This document shows positions 58,571 through 64,000 of a stretch of DNA of 64,000 bases, in pieces. The notes beneath the pieces are model-generated. The model worked only from the letters and a program-made list of their open reading frames with translations, did no database searches and had not been told where the DNA came from. Every line of letters starts with the position of its first letter. The first letter of the stretch is position 1. Both the position numbers and the translations under genes were made by a program. Origin of the DNA: Pseudomonas oryzihabitans (GTDB lineage: Bacteria; Pseudomonadota; Gammaproteobacteria; Pseudomonadales; Pseudomonadaceae); assembly GCF_006384975.1 (NCBI RefSeq), contig NZ_CP021645.1:186001-250000 (forward strand). The letters run 5' to 3'.

Positions 58571-58669
58571 GTTGGGCTTCCCTTACCCCAGCCCTCTCCC
58601 GGAGGGAGGGGGCATTGAGTGCCACTGCACGACTTCCGTTGGTTGCGGTTGAGCGTAGCGAAGCCCAAC
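58571..58669. repeat. Composite intergenic repeat after fcs
   Basis: Outer arms GTTGGGCTTC (58571-58580) and GAAGCCCAAC (58660-58669), as in the 46788 element, enclose a copy of the CCCT(C/T)ACCCC...GGGAGGG hairpin (58580-58612). It combines both repeat families seen in the window. Confidence 0.65.
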
Positions 58670-58709
58670 AAAAACGCCACCTCTATAAGCGTAGCCTGGC
58701 CAAGCCTTC

Positions 58710-59171
58710 TTACCCCAGCTCCCCATTGAGCTTGCGCAACAGCCGCAGCAACTCGGCACGCTCGGCATCGTCCAACGGAGCGCTGGCGGCGCGGTCGCTG
58801 GCGGCGGCGCGCGTCTTGAGTTCGCCCACCAGGGCGCGGCCTCGGTCGGTGAGGTACAGGGCATAGGCGCGGCGATCCTGGGTGCCACGCACGCGCTCGG
58901 CCAGGCCCTGGCCTTCGAGTTTGTTCAGCAGCAGCACCAGTTGCGGTGGCTCGATGGCCAGGCGGCGCGCCAGGTCGGCCTGCATCAGGCCCGGCTCCTG
59001 TTCGAGGATCACCAGGGCGGTGAACTGGGCAGGGCGCAGGTCGTATTCGGCCAGGCTATCGACCAGGTGCTGGAACATCTTCATCTGGGCACGGCGCAGG
59101 GCATAGCCTACGGCGGTGTCCAGCCAGGGGGCGGCGGTGTCCAGGGGCGCGGCGTCGTTGAGTGAAGTCAT
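58710..59171 (-). CDS. MarR-family regulator (probable hydroxycinnamate repressor)
   Basis: 153 residues, winged helix with DLARRLAIEPPQLVLLLNKLE as recognition region and the wing RGTQDRRAYALYL. MarR proteins next to ferulate genes typically repress them and respond to hydroxycinnamoyl-CoA; an inverted repeat over the ech -35 box is a candidate site. It follows the sigma-54 activator gene by 54 bases on the same strand, so it may also be expressed with it. Confidence 0.8.
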   Translation of the reverse strand: MTSLNDAAPLDTAAPWLDTAVGYALRRAQMKMFQHLVDSLAEYDLRPAQFTALVILEQEPGLMQADLARRLAIEPPQLVLLLNKLEGQGLAERVRGTQDRRAYALYLTDRGRALVGELKTRAAASDRAASAPLDDAERAELLRLLRKLNGELG

Positions 59172-59225
59172 CGGCGGGAAGGGCTTCCGTCGGATAGGGC
59201 GGGAGTAGGGCTCTGAGCCTTCATT

Positions 59226-60947
59226 CTAGTCCAGATCCCGTCTGGCGCGCTGATGACGATAGGCGAATTGGGCGCGGCTCAGACCCAGCAGCCGCGCCGC
59301 GGCGGCGACGTTGCCACGGCTGAGTGCCAGGGCTTCGTCCAGCAGCTCGGCTTCCAGCGCGCCCAGGTGCAAAGGGCGCTCGACATCCACGCCCAGGCGT
59401 TGCAGCCAGCCTGCCGCCGCCGGTGCCTGTTCCACGAGATCGGTCGGTAGCGGTTCGCCACGAAACAGGTGGGGCAGGTCGATGAGTTCGCCGGGATCGC
59501 TGGCGATCACTCCGCGCTCCACCAGATTCTGCAATTCACGCACGTTGCCGGGAAAGTCGTAGCGCAACAGTGCCTTGAGGGCGCGCATGGTCAGGCCCAC
59601 CGGCGGCCGGTCGTAGGCTGCGCAGAAGCGCCGCAGGAAGAGATCTACCAGCAGCGGGACGTCATCACGGCGATCACGCAGCGGTGGGATGCCGATGGGA
59701 TAGACGTTGAGGCGATAGAAGAGGTCTTCGCGAAAATCACCACGGCGTACCGCCTGGCGCAGGTCCAGGTTGGTGGCGGCGATCACCCGCACGTCCACCT
59801 GGAGGGTGCGGCTACCGCCGACCCGCTCGATCTCGCGTTCCTGCAGGGCGCGCAGCAGCTTGCCCTGGCCGGGCAGGCTCAGGCAGGCGATCTCGTCGAG
59901 GAACAGGGTGCCGCCCTGGGCGCGTTCGAAGCGTCCGGCGCGCGACTGGTTGGCACCGGTGAAGGCGCCGCGCTCCACGCCGAACAGCTCGGCCTCGATG
60001 AGGTTTTCGGGGATGGCCGCGCAATTCAGCGCAACGAAGGGGGCGTCGGCACGCTGGCTCAGGCGATGCAGGTGACTGGCGAACAGCTCCTTGCCCACCC
60101 CTGATTCGCCGGTGAGTAGTACCGTAGCCGGGGTAGGGGCGACTCTTTGCAGCGCCTGGAAGGCACTGTTGAAGGCGGCCGAGGCGCCCACCAGCGGTTG
60201 CTGACCGTCGACGGCGTGGGGCAGGGGCGCGGGCAGGCGTTCGGCGGCGCTGGTCTCGGCGGTGCCATCGCCGGCGGCATTGAGATAGCGCAGGTCCTCC
60301 GCCACATCGGGCCAGCGCTCGGCGTTGCGGCCTTCGACCCGGCACACGCCATGGCCCATGGCGCGGCATTCCACCTCGCGAAAGATCACTAGGCGGCCGA
60401 ATAGGCTGCTGACGTAGCCGATGGCGTAGCCGGTTTCCATCCAGCAGGCCGGGTCGCTGCCCTGGCCATGGGCGATCAGGTGCTCGTCGCATTCGGCGGA
60501 ATGGTGCCAGAGGAATTCGCCGCCGTAGCGACCCTGGTCGACATCGAATTCGAAATGCAGCGGCTCGACGCGCACCAGGCCTTCCAACCCGTGCAGACGG
60601 GTGCCGGCGGCGAAGATGGCCGCGGCATCGGCCTGCGGCCAGCGCTTGCGTACCAGCTCGGCATCGCGCACCCCGGAGAGATAGCCGACCCGGGTCAGGA
60701 GTCCGCGGGCGCGCTCCTGGCCCAGGGCGCCGATCAGTTCGCGGCGCAGGGCGCCGAAGGCGGAGGCGTGCATCAGCAACATGCGCTGGTCGTTGAGCCA
60801 GATGCGCCCATCGCCGGGGGAGAAGAACAGGCACTCGGCCAGTTCCGCCTGGGTCGGGGTGACACTGCCGTCCAAGGCCCGGCTGTCGCCACTGTGCAAA
60901 CCCGCTGTGCCCTGTTGCAGATCAGTGAGAGACAGGCGCTCGGCCAT
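59226..60947 (-). CDS. Sigma-54-dependent activator of the XylR/DmpR type
   Basis: 573 residues. N-terminal XylR_N-like domain and V4R domain (about 1-215; [35 protein letters not shown]), which bind aromatic effectors directly in this group. AAA+ domain follows with Walker [15 protein letters not shown] loop in [10 protein letters not shown], Walker [10 protein letters not shown] and Arg fingers. The C-terminal Fis-type helix-turn-helix is [23 protein letters not shown] 60947 follows CGGAGT. It is divergent from a sigma-54 promoter at 61109-61126 with palindromic sites between. Confidence 0.9.
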   Translation of the reverse strand: MAERLSLTDLQQGTAGLHSGDSRALDGSVTPTQAELAECLFFSPGDGRIWLNDQRMLLMHASAFGALRRELIGALGQERARGLLTRVGYLSGVRDAELVRKRWPQADAAAIFAAGTRLHGLEGLVRVEPLHFEFDVDQGRYGGEFLWHHSAECDEHLIAHGQGSDPACWMETGYAIGYVSSLFGRLVIFREVECRAMGHGVCRVEGRNAERWPDVAEDLRYLNAAGDGTAETSAAERLPAPLPHAVDGQQPLVGASAAFNSAFQALQRVAPTPATVLLTGESGVGKELFASHLHRLSQRADAPFVALNCAAIPENLIEAELFGVERGAFTGANQSRAGRFERAQGGTLFLDEIACLSLPGQGKLLRALQEREIERVGGSRTLQVDVRVIAATNLDLRQAVRRGDFREDLFYRLNVYPIGIPPLRDRRDDVPLLVDLFLRRFCAAYDRPPVGLTMRALKALLRYDFPGNVRELQNLVERGVIASDPGELIDLPHLFRGEPLPTDLVEQAPAAAGWLQRLGVDVERPLHLGALEAELLDEALALSRGNVAAAARLLGLSRAQFAYRHQRARRDLD

Positions 60948-60965
60948 GGCACGACTCCGCGAGAG

Positions 60966-60981
60966 TTGCGCAAATGCGCAA
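60966..60981. promoter_or_regulatory. Palindromic upstream activator site 1
   Basis: TTGCGCA-AA-TGCGCAA, a perfect inverted repeat, about 130 bases upstream of the sigma-54 promoter and 19 bases before the regulator start. It resembles XylR/DmpR-type activator sites in layout. Confidence 0.55.
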
Positions 60982-61037
60982 TCGAGGAAATGGTTATATC
61001 TCATAACTTTATCTTTTGAGCAGGGCTTTCGCGATGC

Positions 61038-61052
61038 GAGCGCCCGGCGCTC
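61038..61052. promoter_or_regulatory. Palindromic upstream activator site 2
   Basis: GAGCGCC-C-GGCGCTC, perfect arms, 57 bases before the sigma-54 promoter. Its sequence differs from site 1, so assignment to the same activator is uncertain. Confidence 0.35.
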
Positions 61053-61108
61053 TCCCTGTCTCGTCCCTAACTACTTGACCAGGCAGGTCTTTCTCCGCGT
61101 TGGCGCGC

Positions 61109-61126
61109 TTGGGCACAGGCCTTGCT
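61109..61126 (+). promoter_or_regulatory. Sigma-54 (-24/-12) promoter
   Basis: TTGGGCACAGGCCTTGCT has GG (61112-61113) and GC (61124-61125) exactly 10 bases apart and matches TGGCAC-N5-TTGC. It lies about 45 bases before the aldehyde dehydrogenase ATG. Confidence 0.7.
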
Positions 61127-61153
61127 CCCCTGCTGTTGCCCCCGAGGCCCTAC

Positions 61154-61161
61154 AACAATAA
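61154..61161 (+). promoter_or_regulatory. Hfq/Crc catabolite-activity motif before the aldehyde dehydrogenase
   Basis: AACAATAA, continuing into AAGGAGA, overlaps the ribosome site. Confidence 0.55.
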
Positions 61162-61171
61162 GGAGAAGGCT

Positions 61172-62644
61172 ATGAGCGAACACCCGATCCCCTTCCTGAA
61201 CGCTGCGCCCTGGCGCGAGCGGCTCTTCGATGGCGACTGGATCGCCGCCCAGGGTGGCATCCTGGAGGTCACCGAACCCGCCACTGGCCGGCTGTTGCAT
61301 CGCACGGGGCTGGCCAACGCCGCCGACGTCGACCAGGCCTGTACCAAGGCCGCCCAGGCGCAACCCTATTGGGCAGGGTGGACCGCGCGGCGGCGGGCGG
61401 CGCTGTTTCTCGCCGCCGCCGACCGGCTCGCACGGCACCACGCCGAGCTGGCACCGCTGATCGCTCGCGAGACCGGCGGCATCCTGCCCAAGGCCGAGCT
61501 GGAACTGCGCGAGGCCGGGGTCATCCTGCAACAGGTCGCCGGCCAGCTGCTGCAGCCCCATGGCGTGGTCTTGCCCAGTGAGCGTGGTGCCCTGTCCTAT
61601 GCCCGCCGACTGCCCCATGGCGTGGTGGGCGTGATCTCGCCCTTCAATTTCCCGCTGATCCTCTCGCTACGTGCCGTGGCGCCGGCGCTGGCCTGCGGCA
61701 ATGCCGTGGTGCTCAAGCCGGATCACCAGACCCCGCTGAGCGGCGGGGTGCTCATCGCCCGGCTGTTCGAAGCGGTCGGCCTGCCCAAGGGCGTGCTGCA
61801 ACTGGTGCCGGGGCCGGCTGAGGCGGGCGCGGCTCTCTGTGCCCATACGCGGGTACGCATGATCGCCTTCACCGGGTCGACCCAGGCCGGGCGCCAGGTG
61901 GCCGAAGCCGCCGGGCGGCATTTGAAGAAGGTGGCCCTGGAACTGGGCGGCAAGAATCCGCTGATCGTGCTGGACGACACCGATCTCGACCGCGCGGTGG
62001 GCTGCGCCGCCTGGGGCAGCTTCCTGCACCAGGGCCAGATCTGCATGGCCACCGGCCTGATCCTGGTACAGCAGGATGTCGCCGCGGCCTTCACCGAGCG
62101 CCTGGCGATCCGCGCCGCAGGCCTGCGGGTAGGCGATCCGCTCAGCCCCGGTACTCAACTCGGCCCGCTGATCAACGCCCGGCAGTTGCAACGGGTGCAA
62201 GCCATCGTCGCGGACAGTCTGGCCGCCGGTGCCCGGCTGGAGCAGGGCGGTAGCCACGAAGGCCTGTTCTATGCCCCGACCGTGCTGAGCGGCGTGCGCC
62301 CCGGCATGCGCGCCTTCGATGAAGAGATCTTCGGGCCGGTGGCCAGCGTGGTGACCTTCACCGACGAGGCCGAGGCCGTCGCCCTGGCCAACCGTACCCC
62401 CTACGGCCTGGCCGCCGGGGTGCTCTCCGGCTCCCTGGCCCGCGCTCGTGCCCTGGGCGCGCAGCTCAACTGCGGAATGCTGCACCTCAACGACCAGACG
62501 GTGAACGACGAGGTGGTCAACCCCTTCGGCGGCCGCGGCCAGTCCGGCAATGGCGGCAGCGTCGGCGGCCTGTGCAACTGGGACGACTACAGCCAGTGGC
62601 AGTGGGTGACGGAGCACGAGGAGCCGCCGCGCTATCCCTTCTAG
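61172..62644 (+). CDS. Aryl aldehyde dehydrogenase (benzaldehyde dehydrogenase-like)
   Basis: 490 residues. SPFNFPLILSLRAVAPALA (NAD site), Glu in LELGGKNPLIV and catalytic Cys in HQGQICMATG are present. The C terminus NPFGGRGQSGNGGSVGG is like benzaldehyde/XylC-type enzymes. ATG 61172 follows AAGGAG. Driven by a sigma-54 promoter and followed by an alcohol dehydrogenase gene, it probably oxidises the aldehyde made from an aromatic alcohol; coniferyl aldehyde or a benzaldehyde are reasonable guesses. Confidence 0.85.
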   Translation: MSEHPIPFLNAAPWRERLFDGDWIAAQGGILEVTEPATGRLLHRTGLANAADVDQACTKAAQAQPYWAGWTARRRAALFLAAADRLARHHAELAPLIARETGGILPKAELELREAGVILQQVAGQLLQPHGVVLPSERGALSYARRLPHGVVGVISPFNFPLILSLRAVAPALACGNAVVLKPDHQTPLSGGVLIARLFEAVGLPKGVLQLVPGPAEAGAALCAHTRVRMIAFTGSTQAGRQVAEAAGRHLKKVALELGGKNPLIVLDDTDLDRAVGCAAWGSFLHQGQICMATGLILVQQDVAAAFTERLAIRAAGLRVGDPLSPGTQLGPLINARQLQRVQAIVADSLAAGARLEQGGSHEGLFYAPTVLSGVRPGMRAFDEEIFGPVASVVTFTDEAEAVALANRTPYGLAAGVLSGSLARARALGAQLNCGMLHLNDQTVNDEVVNPFGGRGQSGNGGSVGGLCNWDDYSQWQWVTEHEEPPRYPF

Positions 62645-62663
62645 CCCGCTTCATTCCATCAAT

Positions 62664-62671
62664 AACAACAA
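62664..62671 (+). promoter_or_regulatory. Hfq/Crc catabolite-activity motif before the SDR gene
   Basis: AACAACAA (within AATAACAACAAGAGG) lies 12 bases before the ATG. Confidence 0.6.
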
Positions 62672-62683
62672 GAGGAAAATCCC

Positions 62684-63451
62684 ATGACCCTGAATGGCAA
62701 GACGCTGGTGATCACCGGTGTGGCCTCCGGTATTGGTGCCGAACTGGCGCGCCTGGCCCGCTTCCACGGCGCCCTCGTGATCGGCGTCGACCGCAATCAA
62801 CCCCAGCTCAGTCTGGATGAATTCCACCAGGCCGACCTGGGCGATCCGGACAGCATCGCTACCCTGGTCGGCCGTCTACCGGAGCGCCTGCACGGTCTCT
62901 GCAACATCGCCGGGGTACCGGGCACGGCGCCGGCAGAGACGGTGGCGCGGGTCAACTACCTCGGGCCGCGCCTGCTCAGCCAGCAACTGGTCGAGCGATT
63001 GGGGCAGGGCGGGGCCATCGTCAACGTCGCCTCCATCCTCGGCGCCGAATGGCCGCAGCGCCTGGAGCGGCACCGCGAGCTGGCGCGGATCGCCGACTTC
63101 GCCGAGGCCCGGGCCTGGCTGGCGGCGCACCCGGTGGAGCAGGCGACCTGCTACCAGTATTTCAAGGAAGCGCTGATCGTCTGGAGCTTCGTGCAATCCC
63201 AGACCTGGCTGCGCGAATTCGGCGTGCGTCTGAATTGCGTGGCGCCGGGACCGGTGTTCACGCCCATCCTCGGCGACTTCGTCAGCATGCTCGGCGAGGA
63301 GCGTGTCGCCCGCGACAGCCAGCGCATGCTGCGCCCGGCGCTGGCCGACGAGGTGGCCGAGGTGATCGCCTTTCTCTGCAGCGATGCCTCGCGCTGGATC
63401 AACGGCGCCAACCTGCCGGTGGATGGCGGTCTGGCCGCCAGTTACGTCTGA
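62684..63451 (+). CDS. Short-chain dehydrogenase similar to coniferyl alcohol dehydrogenase (CalA)
   Basis: 255 residues, the length of CalA of Pseudomonas sp. HR199. Cofactor motif TGVASGIG near the N terminus, catalytic Tyr/Lys in YQYFK, and CalA-like blocks LCNIAGVPGTA, NYLGPRLLS, ILGAEWPQRLE, CVAPGPVFTPIL. It would oxidise coniferyl alcohol or a related aromatic alcohol with NAD. It follows the aldehyde dehydrogenase by 39 bases in the same operon. Confidence 0.82.
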   Translation: MTLNGKTLVITGVASGIGAELARLARFHGALVIGVDRNQPQLSLDEFHQADLGDPDSIATLVGRLPERLHGLCNIAGVPGTAPAETVARVNYLGPRLLSQQLVERLGQGGAIVNVASILGAEWPQRLERHRELARIADFAEARAWLAAHPVEQATCYQYFKEALIVWSFVQSQTWLREFGVRLNCVAPGPVFTPILGDFVSMLGEERVARDSQRMLRPALADEVAEVIAFLCSDASRWINGANLPVDGGLAASYV

Positions 63452-63497
63452 CCCCGGTCGCCGCGCTCGTCTGGGCGCGGCGATCACGTTCTCCCAC

Positions 63498-63505
63498 AAC
63501 AAGAA
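63498..63505 (+). promoter_or_regulatory. Hfq/Crc catabolite-activity motif before the MetA-like gene
   Basis: AACAAGAA, with a further AACAA just after, 18 bases before the ATG. Confidence 0.5.
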
Positions 63506-63523
63506 CAATCCAAGGATGACGTC

Positions 63524-64000
63524 ATGCGCAAAACCCTTAGCCTCGGTCTGTTGGCGGCGGCCAGTCTCTGTTCCACCCTGGCCCAGGCCTACGACCTGCC
63601 CGGTCTCAACCTCGGTTCCACCAGTTTCTACGATGGCACGCCCGCGCCGGACGGCCCAGGTTGGTACCTGTCGGAATACCTCCTCTATGGCAAGACCAGT
63701 CGCTTCAACGACCAGGATGGCCGCAAGCTACCGTTGCCCACGCAGGAACTGACCACCTTCGCCCCGGTGACCCAACTGATCTATGTTGGCCAGCCGCTGG
63801 CCAATGGCGCCATGCCCGGTTTCACCGCCATCCTGCCCTGGCTGGCCAAGGCCGATGTCGACGACGGCCTCGGTGGCCAGGCGCTGAGTTCACGCGAAGG
63901 GGTGGGCGACCTGACCCTGGGCGCCTTCTTGCAATTGCCCACCAGCCTGCGGCCGGACGGTGGGCCGCGCCTGGCCCAGCGTGTGGAGGTCGACATCCTG
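63524..64000 (+). CDS. Outer-membrane MetA-like protein, cut by the window end
   Basis: The first 159 residues are present, with no stop before the window end. Signal peptide MRKTLSLGLLAAASLCSTLA then QAYDLPG. The mature part (GTPAPDGPGWYLSEYLLYG, VGDLTLGAFLQLP) matches the family of phenol-degradation MetA/SphA-like beta-barrel proteins, often encoded with aromatic catabolic genes and thought to help uptake of hydrophobic aromatics. ATG 63524 follows CAAGGA. It is third in the sigma-54 operon. Confidence 0.8.
   Translation, partial: MRKTLSLGLLAAASLCSTLAQAYDLPGLNLGSTSFYDGTPAPDGPGWYLSEYLLYGKTSRFNDQDGRKLPLPTQELTTFAPVTQLIYVGQPLANGAMPGFTAILPWLAKADVDDGLGGQALSSREGVGDLTLGAFLQLPTSLRPDGGPRLAQRVEVDIL

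Overview
The window is high-GC, gene-dense chromosomal DNA of a Pseudomonas species. Evidence: the arginine succinyltransferase order aruC-F-G-D-B-x-E followed by a threonine aldolase, alaS, lysC, rsmA and a tRNA-Ser/tRNA-Arg cluster; an RsmA of 61 residues with the Pseudomonas sequence; Pseudomonas-type DUF3509 proteins; and Hfq/Crc-type catabolite-activity motifs in front of catabolic genes. The species cannot be fixed from the sequence alone.

Layout. 1-8.8 kb: the aru operon, which converts arginine to glutamate plus succinate, with an ArgR half-site upstream and a threonine aldolase at the end. 8.9-13.8 kb: alaS, lysC, rsmA, tRNA-Ser(GCU) and two identical tRNA-Arg(ACG). 13.8-20.9 kb: thioesterase, dusC, an AaeB/AaeX/AaeA-like efflux set, DUF485-actP acetate uptake and a DUF3309 miniprotein. 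21-31.4 kb, mostly minus strand: dacB, a 49-residue protein too short for routine ORF calling, a lipoprotein, a cold-shock protein, cvfB on the plus strand, a ligase-associated-type helicase, dgt, an EAL protein and a yqjK-yqjE-elaB-like membrane set. 31.7-38.7 kb: two DUF3509 genes around a Cys-rich unknown, rmlD, an AT-rich 578-bp gap with many short inverted repeats, an SSS-family hybrid histidine kinase and a GNAT enzyme.

38.8-46.2 kb holds the most unusual part. A GGDEF-EAL gene and a BASS-family transporter gene stand tail to tail, but 2.85 kb of AT-rich DNA lies between them. It is bounded by two gapless 182-bp direct repeats that are only about 83% identical. Each repeat contains the 3' ends of both flanking genes, so there is an extra EAL 3' remnant on one side and an extra transporter 3' remnant on the other. 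The insert carries two overlapping genes. One resembles the NdpA/YejK nucleoid-associated family; the other is an unrecognised protein with a soluble N-terminal part and three membrane segments. No integrase or transposase is visible. I read this as a horizontally acquired two-gene module, possibly an antiphage or anti-plasmid system, brought in by recombination in flanking DNA.

46.4-64 kb: tRNA-Val and tRNA-Asp, a YdiJ-type FAD/FeS D-2-hydroxyacid dehydrogenase, a LysR regulator overlapping vanR, then a lignin-aromatic catabolic region. This region has vanAB (vanillate O-demethylase) divergent from ech-vdh-fcs (ferulate to vanillin to vanillate), a MarR regulator, a XylR/DmpR-type sigma-54 activator, and a divergent sigma-54-driven set: aryl aldehyde dehydrogenase, a coniferyl-alcohol-dehydrogenase-like SDR and an outer-membrane MetA-like protein cut by the window end. 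A perfect VanR-type operator overlaps the vanA -10 box. AAnAAnAA motifs sit in front of seven catabolic genes here and of the acetate-uptake pair, pointing to shared Hfq/Crc catabolite repression.
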